Below are positions 1 through 9,442 of a DNA stretch of 49,023 bases, one piece after another (the first letter of the stretch is position 1; every line of letters starts with the position of its first letter). The translations under genes were made by a program, and so were the position numbers. Source of the stretch: Spirochaetales bacterium (lineage in GTDB: Bacteria > Spirochaetota > Spirochaetia > DAHUYW01). The notes beneath the pieces were generated by a model. That model was not told the DNA's origin and searched no databases. It saw nothing but the letters and a program-made list of their open reading frames with translations. The stretch covers positions 1 through 49,023 of the forward strand of contig DAHUYW010000031.1 in assembly GCA_027306915.1 (NCBI GenBank), read 5' to 3'.

Positions 1-438
1 GTCGGGCTCGGAACCTTCATTCCTATCCGCACGGCTGCCGTCGAGGAGCACCAGATGCACGAGGAGCACTATGAGGTGCCCGAGGCGAGCGCGGAGTGCA
101 TCAACCGAGCGGTGGCGGAAGGACGACCCGTTCTTGCAGTCGGAACGACCTCGGTGCGGACCGTGGAGTCCGCGTGGCACACCGATCGAGTCGTCGCCGG
201 TCCCGGCTCCACGAAACTCTACGTCTATCCGGGATTTCGCTTCTCGGTCGTGAGCAGCCTCCTCACAAACTTCCATACGCCTCGATCGAGCTTGATTCTC
301 CTCGTCGCAGCCTTCGCCGGCCGCGATCTCGTCAGGCGCGCCTATGATATTGCGGTTGCCGAGCGCTACCGCTTTTTCTCCTACGGAGACGCGATGCTCA
401 TCGTGAATCGGGCGAACGGACCTGCGGCGGCTCAATAG
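1..438 (+). CDS. queA: S-adenosylmethionine:tRNA ribosyltransferase-isomerase QueA (3' part)
   Basis: This is the C-terminal 145 residues of QueA; the gene begins before the window and frame 1 is open from base 1. QueA transfers and isomerises the ribosyl part of S-adenosylmethionine onto 7-aminomethyl-7-deazaguanine in tRNA, giving epoxyqueuosine, in the cytoplasm. The family signatures are visible: GLGTFIPIR followed by the HxMHxEHYEV segment, then VGTTSVRTVES, the TNFHTPRSSLILLVAAFAG stretch and the final RFFSYGDAMLI. All are where QueA has them, so the 3' end looks intact. It ends in TAG and overlaps the convergent minus-strand gene by 7 bp. Another queuosine gene, tgt, lies about 24 kb downstream in this window. 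The family call is secure. Confidence 0.95.
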   Translation, partial: VGLGTFIPIRTAAVEEHQMHEEHYEVPEASAECINRAVAEGRPVLAVGTTSVRTVESAWHTDRVVAGPGSTKLYVYPGFRFSVVSSLLTNFHTPRSSLILLVAAFAGRDLVRRAYDIAVAERYRFFSYGDAMLIVNRANGPAAAQ

Positions 439-1031
439 GTGGACGGGTTCATCTGCTCAAAGACGGAACGGACGTGCCTCAGGCGGGCCAGGTCCATTGC
501 GATGTACCTCGCGTAATCGAGACGGCCCGTCTGAATGCGAAAGCTCTCGTCCTCCCATTCTTGGATCTGTGGGAGCTGAACGATCGCCAGCCGAGAGGCA
601 AGGCTCGACCAGTGGGCTGCGCTTCCCCAGTAGGAGAGCGCAGTCCGGTAGAGCTCTTCGGCGGTCTCAAGGCTTTCGAGATCCTCTTTTTTCCAGGGGT
701 AGTTGTAGAAGTAGGCGACTCGCTTGTCGTATTCGCTCGCCAGAAGGCGATACTGCGCGACCAATAACAGGTTCACGTGCATCTTGAAAAGGTAGCGATA
801 GCGCTCCCACTGGATCTTATTATTGATCTTGGCGAGCGCGTAAAGGGGATTGGCGAAATCGGCATTCAGCGCATCCTTGAGGTAGGTGATGTTTTCCAGA
901 CAGTCTTCAGGGTACTGATAGAGATGCTCGTGAAAGAGCTTGTAGTACTCCTCGGCGTAGAGGATGCGGTAGGCGTGCACCGAGAGCAGCGGCACGAGGA
1001 GCAGAAGAATTGCCCAAAGAGAGCGTTTCAC
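432..1031 (-). CDS. Small exported protein of unknown function, downstream of tmk
   Basis: A 199-residue protein I do not recognise as a named family. The N-terminus is a clear signal peptide: MKRS, then a hydrophobic run to about residue 17 and a VHA|Y cleavage site near residue 20. The rest is rich in Tyr, Leu, Glu and Trp and looks all-helical, with a TPR-like spacing of aromatic and small residues (for example AEELYRTALSYWGSAAHWSS), so an exported helical-repeat protein is possible. Its start overlaps the tmk stop by 4 bp (ATGA), which indicates one transcript and translational coupling. Its 3' end runs 7 bp into convergent queA. I recall a hypothetical gene beside tmk in Treponema but could not check. 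Gene reality is fairly sure; function is unknown. Confidence 0.8.
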   Translation of the reverse strand: MKRSLWAILLLLVPLLSVHAYRILYAEEYYKLFHEHLYQYPEDCLENITYLKDALNADFANPLYALAKINNKIQWERYRYLFKMHVNLLLVAQYRLLASEYDKRVAYFYNYPWKKEDLESLETAEELYRTALSYWGSAAHWSSLASRLAIVQLPQIQEWEDESFRIQTGRLDYARYIAMDLARLRHVRSVFEQMNPSTY

Positions 1032-1663
1032 ATCCTCTGTATCGGTTTACGGCCGATGAAGCTCCATATTTTTTCGTGGATCTCCTCGCGGGCTCCGACC
1101 CCGTCGATCCAGCCGATGCGCATGCCGGCGACGCTCCGCGCTTCAATCCCGCGCCGGTAAAGCGAGAGGATGTGCTCCTGGAGCTCGATCCGCTCGAAGA
1201 GCTCGACTCCCCGGCGCGTGGCCATCCGCCGATTGCACTCTTCAGGCGGCACCTCCAGAAAAACGAGCATCTCGGGGAGCGGAAAGTCGCGGTTGAGCTC
1301 AAAGACCCAGTCGAAGCCGCATTCCATCGACTGGTACGCGAGGGAAGAAAAGAGATAGCGGTCGCAGATGACGAGCCGACCTTCGGAGGCCAGCGCACGC
1401 ATCCCCTCTTTGGGGGCGCTCAGATGCTGGGTCCGGTCAGCGGCGAAGAGCAGCGCGAGAGCCTTTGGGTCGAGCGCAACCTCCCGTTTCAAGACGCTCC
1501 GGGCAAGGGTCCCGAGGACGCCCGTGCTCGGCTCCCATGTCGTGGCGCAGCGTATCCCCTCGCGCGCGCATCGCTCGGCGAGTAGCTTCATCTGCGTTGT
1601 TGTTCCGGACCCGTCCAACCCTTCAAGAACGACGAGATTCCGCAAGATCTCTGTGGATGCCAT
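1028..1663 (-). CDS. tmk: Thymidylate kinase
   Basis: A 211-residue dTMP kinase that makes dTDP from dTMP and ATP in the cytoplasm for DNA synthesis. It shows the P-loop GLDGSGTTTQ near residue 15, the DRY motif in ICDRYLFSSLAYQS near residue 100, and a lid with RRGVELFER. In most bacteria the P-loop reads GxDGxGKTT/S; here the usual Lys position reads Thr (GSGTTTQ), a variant I believe occurs in some spirochaetal and other Tmk proteins, so the exact loop is worth an alignment. The start ATG is preceded by GGAGG at short spacing, with a plausible promoter just upstream. It is the first gene of a two-gene minus-strand unit with the exported protein that follows. Confidence 0.92.
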   Translation of the reverse strand: MASTEILRNLVVLEGLDGSGTTTQMKLLAERCAREGIRCATTWEPSTGVLGTLARSVLKREVALDPKALALLFAADRTQHLSAPKEGMRALASEGRLVICDRYLFSSLAYQSMECGFDWVFELNRDFPLPEMLVFLEVPPEECNRRMATRRGVELFERIELQEHILSLYRRGIEARSVAGMRIGWIDGVGAREEIHEKIWSFIGRKPIQRM

Positions 1664-1689
1664 TGCCTCCGCCCGCGTTTGACAAGCCG

Positions 1690-1718
1690 ATACTATTGGA
1701 AACGTGCTCGTTTGTCAT
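1690..1718 (-). promoter_or_regulatory. Putative sigma-70 promoter for tmk
   Basis: On the minus strand, ATGACA (1713-1718) and TAGTAT (1690-1695) are separated by 17 bp. These match 5 of 6 and 4 of 6 consensus bases. The predicted transcript start is about 20 nt before the tmk start codon. This is a pattern match only. Confidence 0.45.
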
Positions 1719-1775
1719 TGGGTCGCGCGGGCTGGTGTCCTTTCCGACGGATGGGCAGATTCAGAACGAGTAAGG

Positions 1776-1784
1776 TGATAGAAT
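1776..1784 (+). promoter_or_regulatory. Putative extended -10 promoter for tamB
   Basis: TGATAGAAT is an extended -10 element (TGn plus TAGAAT, 5 of 6), about 45 nt before the predicted transcript-to-start-codon junction of tamB. No good -35 box lies at 16-18 bp upstream, so confidence is low. Confidence 0.35.
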
Positions 1785-1835
1785 ACAAGGGTGAATTGGC
1801 TCGCATTTTGCTGCGCAACATCGTGTCGCTAGCGT

Positions 1836-4800
1836 ATGAGAAAGGGTGAGGGTTCCTCCCATACTGACATTTCCACCGCTCCTCCCGGACGCCTGGTCCA
1901 CGGGACCCAGCTCTTGGTCTTGGCCGGCCTCATCGTGCTCACTATCGTTGCCCTGTGGCCGGTTCAGCAGATGATCGGCAAGAGGCTTGCGCTCCTCAAA
2001 GCGGAAACAATCAAGCAGCTTGAGCTGGCGACCAACCGCCAGTTTACCTACGACAGCATATCTCCCTCCATCTTTCATTCGATAGAGATCAGGGGACTCA
2101 GGATATACGATGAAAACGCGGCGCACAGCCTCCTCTTGAGCATTCGGCAGGTACAAATCTACTACAACATCTTCAAGTTGTTTGGCGCTGACCCGATCTC
2201 GGCCCTCAGCGAGATAAGCATCGAAAACACCAGCCTCGCAATCGACACCGAGACAGACCGGGACCTGGTGAGCTTTCTGAAAGGACTCATGGCAAATGCG
2301 CAGCGGAAGACCGTCTTCCCGTCGCAGCTGCGCCTATCGGGACGCAATCTCACGCTCTCAATTCGAGGCCCGAGTGGACAGCTCGAGGTAGACCGGCTGT
2401 TCTTCCAGGTGCAGAACGGATCACAGGGGTTGAGTGTCCAGGTTCGAGGGGCAGTGAATGCCGGCATCGCAAACCGGCCCATGGGTCTTTCCGAGCTCTC
2501 CACGGTAGTCAGCGTCTCAGGGCTCGTCGGGAGGGACCTCAAGTGGTCGGATCTTCGCCTGCGCTTTGACAAACTTTCGTCCAACCTGGTAACCATCGTG
2601 CGCCCCACCTTTCACGTTAGCCTCCGTGACGGTGTCTGGCAGGTTCGTAAGGTGCAGGACAAGGCGCCTCTTGATCTCCAGTTCAGCTACGATGAGGCGC
2701 GGCAGCTCCTCCGCCTCTCGTTTGTTGCCGATCATTTCCGGCCGAGCTACTACTTTGCTTTCGGTCCGAAACTCGAAGCCTACACCCCGTGGCTCTCGAG
2801 CGTTGTGAGCGGGACTGGGTCCTTGACCTACTCGGTTCCGGACAAGCGCCTCACCTACGAGAGCGACACGAGCCTGCGGGTAGCCAATCGGTACCTTCCC
2901 TCGCCACTGTCAGTCGTCGCTCGGCTCAAGGGCGACCTTGAAAGCGCGCAGGTCTCGCTGCTCTCGGTCACTTCCAGTCTTGGAGATGGGAGCTTTTCCG
3001 GTGCGGTAGACCTCCGCAGGATGATCCCTTCGGGGTCGCTTACGCTCGCCAACGTGGTAACCCCGCTGGGAGGCAGACTCTCGGCTACCCTTTCGCTTCT
3101 CGCGACACAAGGCGGCCTCGTCGCGACCAGCAGCGATCTTGAGATCGGATCGGTCGCCTTTCGTCCCTTCTCACTCACGGCAACTCCCGAGAAGAGCGGG
3201 GTCGACTTCCATCTCTCGGCCTCCTTTCCCGAAGGAGCGAGCGACAATGTCTTGGTCGCGGACGGCTCGTACCGATCCGTCCCAGAGCGTTACCTCCAGA
3301 TATCCCTCAGCGCGAACAGATTGCCACTGACGGCGCTCTACGCCGCTCTCCAGCAGGAGCCGTCGAAGACGGTGTCCCGGGAGCTTTCGGGGCTCAACAT
3401 TACGACCACGGCTTTCGTCGCGAGCGACCTCAAGCATTTCTCCTTCATCTCCCCGCAGTCGACGATCTCGAGTGACACTGCCCCGAACCGCAGGGTGACC
3501 TTCGGTTTGGTGGGCAACGAGAGAAACCTTCAGATTCGCGGGGTTAAGATCGATTGGGGTCCCTACCACGGCGCGGGAGCGGCAGGCGTCACTCTCATCG
3601 AACAGGGTAGGGTCTCCTTCAACACCGATCTCACGATTCAAGGGGTGTCATACCGCGCGAGCGGCTATTACGTGGAGGGCGACAGCCTTGTGGCCTCGGG
3701 AAACCACGGCTTCGACCTTGCCGCGATCCGGCAGGGGGATCGCTATGTCTTTCGGTTGCTCACGAAGGAGCTTCCGCTTCCCTTCCGGGCTGGAACCGCA
3801 AAGCTGACCCTTGATCTGGAGGGCTTCTATTCCGACCCCACGACATGGGAAGTCCTCTCTCGGAGATCGGTGGTGTCCGACCTCCCCATACTTCCCGTCA
3901 AGGACAACCAGGTGGCTCTGTCGGCGCGTATCTCGGCCGACGGCGGCGACATCTACTCGCTCACCTTCCGGGACGCAATTTCGAGCGTGACCGGAACGGG
4001 TCGCATCTCCCTGCGGCGGGGCGACAGCGGCTACCGCGGCAACGGTTGGATCCAGCTCTACAACCCCGACGGCACGGAACGCTACGAAGCGAGCATCAAC
4101 TTCAACGGTCCGGAAATGGACACCATCGTGAGCTTCACCGGGGCCCCCCTCACTCGCTTTGGCCAGCTTCCCTTGAGCGGCGATCTCACGGGCAGTGTCG
4201 CTCTCACCGGAGATATTCTCCATCCCGCCATAACCGCGAACCTGACGCTTCCCGAAGGACAGCTTTTTTCCGATCCGGTGTCGGGTAGCGTCACCCTTAC
4301 GGTCGATTCCCGCCAGATCAGCCTGCTTCAGGCCAACTTCCGGTATCTCACCCATGCGCTTTCCGGCGGCTCCGGGACCGTCGAGCTTGCCACCGGAAAA
4401 TTCTCCTTCACGGGAGGCTACCAGGGCGAGATGAGCGGGGATCTTGTCGATGCGCGGGTGAGTCTTTCGGGGCAGACCGTACCGCTGGATTCGGGACTCT
4501 CATTTTCACAGCTTCTCGCCCAGAATTTCCAGGCGAAGATCGGAGTCTCGGCAATTCGGATCAATGGGAAACCTGCCGAGGCATGGAGCCTCGGCCTATC
4601 GCGGAAGGAGGGGAAGTTGACGTTCGCAGGCGGGCCGTCCAATGCCGTCGCGGGCTACCTCCTCGACTCCGGCGCATTCTCGGTAAGCCTGAGCGATCCG
4701 CTTCCCCTCGCGCTGCAAGCCACTGGAACCGTGACCGGTTCGACAATCGATGCCTCGCTCCAGAACGTCGTGCTCGACCTCCATGCCTTCGACGCGGTGG

Positions 4801-6197
4801 CGAAGATCCCATACTTCGACATCTCGAAAGGGAAGGCCCGCGGCGACCTCACCATTGACGGGCCGATCAACGATCCGGAGTTTCAGGGCGATCTTCACGC
4901 GACTTCCGTGTACGGCAAGGCGGTTGTCATTCCCGACGAGATCGGCCCGTTCAATACCGATCTCGCCTTCCGGGGAAAGACCCTCGCAATGACCGATGTG
5001 ACGCTGCCTAGCGGAACGAGCCAGGTACTGGCGTCGCTCGATTTCACTCTGGACCACTGGGTACCGACTGCATTCAACCTTCAGTTCAGGACCGAAACAC
5101 CTCAAGGGGTCCATGTCAAATACCCAATCGCGGGGCTCGATTTCGACGGGTATGCCAGCGGCACGATTGTGATCCAAGGCGACAGCCTGAGCACCGAGCT
5201 CTCCGGAAACCTCGTCATCGATTCGTGCGTCATAACCATCGGCCATGCTCCCCCGCAGCCTCCTTCCGGGCAACCGACCGAGGACAATACGACCTACGAC
5301 TTCACCTTCACGACGGGAAAGAGGGTTGAGTTCGTGTGGCCTTCGCTGAACGTGCCCATCCTGAGGGGCTACGCGGATACCGCACAGAAGCTTCACATCA
5401 ATGCGGATGGGAGCACCGGCGATTTCAGCATAGTCGGCAATATCGACGTGAAGAGCGGCGAGATCTACTACTTCAGACAGAGCTTCTACCTTCAGACCGG
5501 TAGCATCTCGTTCAACGAAGACCAGGACAAGGTTGACCCGATCCTCAACGCGCGAGCCGAGATTCGCGAAGTGGACCAAAACGGCAGGAACGTGAGCGTC
5601 TACCTTGTCGTGAACGATCAGCCGCTAAGCCAGTTCTCCCCTCGCTTCGAATCGGATCCGCCGATGTCAAGCTCGGATATTCTCACCCTGCTCGGCCAGA
5701 ACATCTACCCGCAGCTATCGGGGCAACAGACGGGACTGGGTTCGGCGGTCAGCTTCACCGGCGACATCTTGAGCCAGTTCAGTATCATGCGGGCCGTTGA
5801 GCAGAAGGTGCGGGACCTCTTCGGCCTCGACCTATTTTCCGTTCGGACGCAAATCCTGCAGAATATCATCAGCGAAAAGATCTTCGGCGCAGGACCAACC
5901 TTTCCTAACGGCTCCGCCGCCTCCCTCGGTCAGTACCTTGACAACACGACCCTCTTTTTGGGAAAGTACCTAACCAACGATTTATTCCTGGAGGCGATGA
6001 TCAGTCTGCGCTCGAACAATGCCTTTCTTTCGGCGTACGGGGGAGCCACGAACAATCTTCTCATCGATTCCGAGCTTCTTCTCGAATGGAAGACGCCCCT
6101 CTTCCTCCTCCAGCTCTCATTGCTTCCGGATCCTACGGATTTGGTGCCGAGTCAATTGACCCCGAGCCTCTCACTTTCCTGGGGCTTTTCATTCTAG
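1836..6197 (+). CDS. tamB: TamB/YtfN family translocation and assembly protein (DUF490)
   Basis: A 1453-residue protein with one N-terminal membrane anchor (about residues 24-43) and a very long beta-rich periplasmic body. TamB-family proteins span the periplasm and are tied to outer-membrane protein assembly and to lipid transport between membranes. The last 350 residues show the conserved DUF490 pattern: GEIYYFRQSFYLQTGSISF, then DPILNARAEI, VSVYLVVNDQP and SSSDILTLLGQNIYPQLSG. The protein ends in Phe (WGFSF), as TamB often does. The start is the first ATG after an in-frame TAG at 1830; it lacks a good ribosome site, so translation may be weak or start slightly downstream. The partner outer-membrane protein gene bamA follows after 13 bp, with skp next, so this is an envelope-assembly operon. 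No tamA is visible here; BamA may serve as partner (inference). Confidence 0.93.
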   Translation: MRKGEGSSHTDISTAPPGRLVHGTQLLVLAGLIVLTIVALWPVQQMIGKRLALLKAETIKQLELATNRQFTYDSISPSIFHSIEIRGLRIYDENAAHSLLLSIRQVQIYYNIFKLFGADPISALSEISIENTSLAIDTETDRDLVSFLKGLMANAQRKTVFPSQLRLSGRNLTLSIRGPSGQLEVDRLFFQVQNGSQGLSVQVRGAVNAGIANRPMGLSELSTVVSVSGLVGRDLKWSDLRLRFDKLSSNLVTIVRPTFHVSLRDGVWQVRKVQDKAPLDLQFSYDEARQLLRLSFVADHFRPSYYFAFGPKLEAYTPWLSSVVSGTGSLTYSVPDKRLTYESDTSLRVANRYLPSPLSVVARLKGDLESAQVSLLSVTSSLGDGSFSGAVDLRRMIPSGSLTLANVVTPLGGRLSATLSLLATQGGLVATSSDLEIGSVAFRPFSLTATPEKSGVDFHLSASFPEGASDNVLVADGSYRSVPERYLQISLSANRLPLTALYAALQQEPSKTVSRELSGLNITTTAFVASDLKHFSFISPQSTISSDTAPNRRVTFGLVGNERNLQIRGVKIDWGPYHGAGAAGVTLIEQGRVSFNTDLTIQGVSYRASGYYVEGDSLVASGNHGFDLAAIRQGDRYVFRLLTKELPLPFRAGTAKLTLDLEGFYSDPTTWEVLSRRSVVSDLPILPVKDNQVALSARISADGGDIYSLTFRDAISSVTGTGRISLRRGDSGYRGNGWIQLYNPDGTERYEASINFNGPEMDTIVSFTGAPLTRFGQLPLSGDLTGSVALTGDILHPAITANLTLPEGQLFSDPVSGSVTLTVDSRQISLLQANFRYLTHALSGGSGTVELATGKFSFTGGYQGEMSGDLVDARVSLSGQTVPLDSGLSFSQLLAQNFQAKIGVSAIRINGKPAEAWSLGLSRKEGKLTFAGGPSNAVAGYLLDSGAFSVSLSDPLPLALQATGTVTGSTIDASLQNVVLDLHAFDAVAKIPYFDISKGKARGDLTIDGPINDPEFQGDLHATSVYGKAVVIPDEIGPFNTDLAFRGKTLAMTDVTLPSGTSQVLASLDFTLDHWVPTAFNLQFRTETPQGVHVKYPIAGLDFDGYASGTIVIQGDSLSTELSGNLVIDSCVITIGHAPPQPPSGQPTEDNTTYDFTFTTGKRVEFVWPSLNVPILRGYADTAQKLHINADGSTGDFSIVGNIDVKSGEIYYFRQSFYLQTGSISFNEDQDKVDPILNARAEIREVDQNGRNVSVYLVVNDQPLSQFSPRFESDPPMSSSDILTLLGQNIYPQLSGQQTGLGSAVSFTGDILSQFSIMRAVEQKVRDLFGLDLFSVRTQILQNIISEKIFGAGPTFPNGSAASLGQYLDNTTLFLGKYLTNDLFLEAMISLRSNNAFLSAYGGATNNLLIDSELLLEWKTPLFLLQLSLLPDPTDLVPSQLTPSLSLSWGFSF

Positions 6198-6210
6198 CGA
6201 AGGAGCACCT

Positions 6211-8805
6211 ATGCGAAAGCTGCTAGTCCTAGTTGTGCTTGCCCTGATACCTCTGTACGCGGCGGTCGCCCAGACGGACTCCCAATGGTATCTCAATAAG
6301 CCCATCAAAGACATAACCTTCACTGGACTCGTGCACGTGAAACTGAGCGATCTCGACGGGGTTATCAAGCCCTACATCGGAAAGGAGTTCACGGACACCC
6401 TGTTTTGGGATCTGCAGAGCAAGCTCTACGCTCTCGATTACTTCGAGCAATTCACCCCCACCGCAATTGCCGGCGATCCGAACAAGGATTCCGTGATCAT
6501 CAACTTCGCCGTCGTCGAACGTCCGATCGTGGGCGACATCATCATCACCGGCAACGAGCATGTCAGCAAGAACGACATCCTCGGGGTGGTTGTTCTCAAG
6601 AAGGGCGATATCGTGACGAAGGAAAAGGTCCGCAGCGACACCGAGGCAATCAAGAAGCTCTACTTCGAGCGAGGGTTTCCCGAGGTCGATGTCGGAAGCG
6701 ACGTTCGTGACAATTCTGCGGAGAAGACCGCCACCGTCATCTTCACCGTCAAAGAGGGAGCGCAGACCAAAGTCAAGAAGATCGAGTTCACCGGCAATTC
6801 ATTCGCATCGGCCGGGACCCTCCGCGGGCTCCTGAAGACAAAGGAGCAGTCTCTCTTCAACAGCGGGATATTCCAGGAGTCCAAGCTGGCCGAAGACAAG
6901 GTGGCCATCCTCAAGTACTACAACGACCACGGATTCGAAGATGCCGAGGTGGTGGGAATCACTCGCCAGCAGGAGATCGACAAGACCACAAAGCAGGCAA
7001 ATCTGACCCTCATCTATCATATCAAGGAGGGGCCGCAGTACACCTACGGAGGGACCACCTTCCAGGGCAACACCCTCTTCTCCACCAAGAAGCTCGAGGG
7101 CATGATTCATGTGAAGGTCGGGGACATCGTGAACAAGACCCGCCTCGACGCCGAATTCGCCCGAATCAGCGACCTTTACTACAACGACGGCTACATCTTC
7201 AATACCTTCGATCGAAAGGAGACCAAGGATCCCCAGAATCACGTCGTCACCTACGAGCTTTCCATCGTGGAGCGAGGGCGTGCTCATATCGAGAACATCA
7301 TCATCAAGGGGAACACCAAAACCAAGGGCTACGTGATTCGACGGGAAATACCCTTGGAGGTCGGCGACGTATTCAGCAAGGAAAAGGTTCTTGAGGGGCT
7401 GCACAACCTCTACAATACCCAGTATTTCTCCTCGGTGACGCCCGAAACGCCGCCGGGAAGCGTCGACGGGCTCATGGACCTCGTCTTCAATGTCGCCGAG
7501 GCGAAGACGACAAACCTCAGTGTCGGGTTGAGCGTGTCCGGCTCGCAGGCGGGCTTCCCCTTGGTTGGCTTCCTCAAGCTGAGTGACAATAACTTCCTCG
7601 GCCGCGGCCTAGGCCTGAGCGTCGGAAGCCAAGTCTCCTCCACCGAGCAGAACCTCACCTTCGCGTTCAACACCCCCTGGCTCTTCGGCCGGCGCTGGTC
7701 GAACGGCATAAGCCTCACCCTGGACCACACCCTGGTGACAAACGAGCCCCAGGACCTGCTGCCTCCGATCTTCACCAATCAGACCAATGCAGTTCCCGAT
7801 CCCTATGACGGGCACTACGTGTTCTCGACGTCGGAGACCTACGGCGGCCAGTCCTATCAAGCGGGTGACGCCTTCCCCGGTTATCCCTCGAGCAGCCAGA
7901 TCTCTCAGTACAACCTCGAGACCGACTACGCCTACGCCCTGTCGCATGGGCTGGCCATCCCGCAGAGCTACCTGATGACCTATGACAACTACAGCATCAC
8001 GCTCGGCCTCACGACGGGATACTCCTGGTTCACCTCCGTCGGGCGGTTCAATATCACGACGGGCGTCAATTCGTCGTTGAACTGGGTCTACTACGATCCA
8101 ACCGTCTATCGACCCTTCAACTCGGTCATTCGCTATAACCTGGATCACAATCCGGTCCCCATCAATCAGTGGATCCTCTCCGGCTCTTGGGACACTCGCG
8201 ATATCGTGTACAGTCCCACAAGCGGGTTCTACCTAAAGCAGGCATTCACCTACACCGGAGGAATTCTGCCCTCGGCGCGCGACTATATTCGGTCGGACTC
8301 TCGGGCCGAGTACTACCTCACCCTGCTCAACATACCCGTCACCGACAGCTACGCCTTCAAGGTCGTCGCCGACGTTCGCTCCTTTCTTTCTTTGATCTAT
8401 CCGCAATTCGGCCAAATCGCGCCTATCGCTACAAGCACCGACCTCCTTTACATCGACGGAATGACCAACGCCCTCGGCTGGCCTCGTCAGATAAACGGGG
8501 AAGAGCTGTGGGACAACTGGCTGGAATTCCGGATACCTATCTTGGAGCAATACCTGTGGTGGGAGTTTTTCGGCGAGGGAACGGCGATGTGGACAATGCC
8601 CGTCTCGGTCAGTCAGATGGTCAATCTCAACAGCTTCCTCTTCGGTATCGGCGCCGGGGTTCGCCTGGTCATCCCCGGGCTCCCCATAGGTCTCTACGTC
8701 GTGAAGAATTTCCAAGTCATTAACGGACAATTACAGTGGGCGCCAGGGTCGGTCCAACCCCTGGGGATCAGTCTCGTGATTGCGTTCAACACGAACATCT
8801 ATTGA
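6211..8805 (+). CDS. bamA: Outer membrane protein assembly factor BamA
   Basis: An 864-residue Omp85 protein that folds and inserts beta-barrel proteins into the outer membrane. A signal peptide covers residues 1-20 (AVA|Q). Five POTRA domains follow, each opening with a hydrophobic strand and a GN or G turn: near residues 31 (ITFTGLVHV), 108 (IIITGNEHV), 183 (IEFTGNSF), 274 (TTFQGNTLF) and 357 (IIIKGNTKT). The 16-strand barrel runs from about 435 to the end. A strong AAGGAG site sits 6 nt before ATG. The loop-6 region where Omp85 proteins carry VRGF/Y reads NALGW at 753-757, so the conserved Arg appears to be Leu. The C-terminus is FNTNIY, with a terminal aromatic residue as in barrel signals. 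It sits between tamB and skp. Confidence 0.95.
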   Translation: MRKLLVLVVLALIPLYAAVAQTDSQWYLNKPIKDITFTGLVHVKLSDLDGVIKPYIGKEFTDTLFWDLQSKLYALDYFEQFTPTAIAGDPNKDSVIINFAVVERPIVGDIIITGNEHVSKNDILGVVVLKKGDIVTKEKVRSDTEAIKKLYFERGFPEVDVGSDVRDNSAEKTATVIFTVKEGAQTKVKKIEFTGNSFASAGTLRGLLKTKEQSLFNSGIFQESKLAEDKVAILKYYNDHGFEDAEVVGITRQQEIDKTTKQANLTLIYHIKEGPQYTYGGTTFQGNTLFSTKKLEGMIHVKVGDIVNKTRLDAEFARISDLYYNDGYIFNTFDRKETKDPQNHVVTYELSIVERGRAHIENIIIKGNTKTKGYVIRREIPLEVGDVFSKEKVLEGLHNLYNTQYFSSVTPETPPGSVDGLMDLVFNVAEAKTTNLSVGLSVSGSQAGFPLVGFLKLSDNNFLGRGLGLSVGSQVSSTEQNLTFAFNTPWLFGRRWSNGISLTLDHTLVTNEPQDLLPPIFTNQTNAVPDPYDGHYVFSTSETYGGQSYQAGDAFPGYPSSSQISQYNLETDYAYALSHGLAIPQSYLMTYDNYSITLGLTTGYSWFTSVGRFNITTGVNSSLNWVYYDPTVYRPFNSVIRYNLDHNPVPINQWILSGSWDTRDIVYSPTSGFYLKQAFTYTGGILPSARDYIRSDSRAEYYLTLLNIPVTDSYAFKVVADVRSFLSLIYPQFGQIAPIATSTDLLYIDGMTNALGWPRQINGEELWDNWLEFRIPILEQYLWWEFFGEGTAMWTMPVSVSQMVNLNSFLFGIGAGVRLVIPGLPIGLYVVKNFQVINGQLQWAPGSVQPLGISLVIAFNTNIY

Positions 8806-8833
8806 TGGCAGGCCCACGGATAGGAGAACCATC

Positions 8834-9373
8834 GTGAAGAAGAAGGCGTTCATTCTTGCCATCGCATTCTTTGCAATGGCGCTGTCGGGTCCGCTCATGG
8901 CCGATCAGCTCACTCAGATCGGCGTCATCGATATCTCGCGGATTATCTCCAGCTACTTCGAGGCCTCGTACGCCCTCCGAGAGATAGACGACATGACAAG
9001 GAAGTTCGAGAGCGACAAGGCCGATATCCTCTCGAAGATACAGGCGCTCGAATCACAACAGCTTGCGGCGCAAAACTCCGGCGACTCGCAGCTCGCCCTT
9101 CAGCTTGGTGACGAGATATTCAAGCAGAAGAACTACCTTCAGGAGTTCATCCGTATTCGCACCAACCAAATCAAGACCAAGCGTGACAGCCTGCTTCAAT
9201 CCCCGACCTTCCTCAGCGATTTGGTGAAGGCGATCGCTTATGTAGCGGAGAATCAAGGCTATTCGATAGTCTTGCGGAGCGATGACCCGAACATCCTCTA
9301 CTGGAACAAAGAGGTCGATATCACCGACCAGGTCATTAACCGACTCAAGCAGATGCAGTCCTCGAGCTCCTGA
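8834..9373 (+). CDS. skp: Periplasmic chaperone Skp/OmpH family
   Basis: A 179-residue OmpH/Skp-like chaperone that holds unfolded outer-membrane proteins on their way to BamA. The start chosen is GTG at 8834, 7 nt after AGGAG (8822-8826). It leaves a clean signal peptide (KKK, hydrophobic core, LMA|DQ cleavage near residue 23); the longer upstream reading adds 18 charged residues overlapping bamA. The mature protein opens with IGVIDISRIISSYFEAS, the usual Skp start, then a long charged coiled coil (about 45-125) and the closing beta segment with GYSIVLRSDDPNILYW and DITDQVINRLK. Position directly after bamA is the usual arrangement. Family assignment is secure; the client proteins are inferred. 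Confidence 0.92.
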   Translation: MKKKAFILAIAFFAMALSGPLMADQLTQIGVIDISRIISSYFEASYALREIDDMTRKFESDKADILSKIQALESQQLAAQNSGDSQLALQLGDEIFKQKNYLQEFIRIRTNQIKTKRDSLLQSPTFLSDLVKAIAYVAENQGYSIVLRSDDPNILYWNKEVDITDQVINRLKQMQSSSS

Positions 9374-9442
9374 CCCGAGGGGTAGCCCGTGCGGAAGCGT
9401 CGGCGAGCCGCCGCGCCGCGGTGATATGCAGGGAGTGCCGCC

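Noticed and set aside
1679..1684. A perfect TTGACA on the plus strand before tamB
   Set aside because: No -10 box lies at 15-19 bp. The only TACTAT is 6 bp away, and the same bases serve better as part of the minus-strand tmk promoter region.
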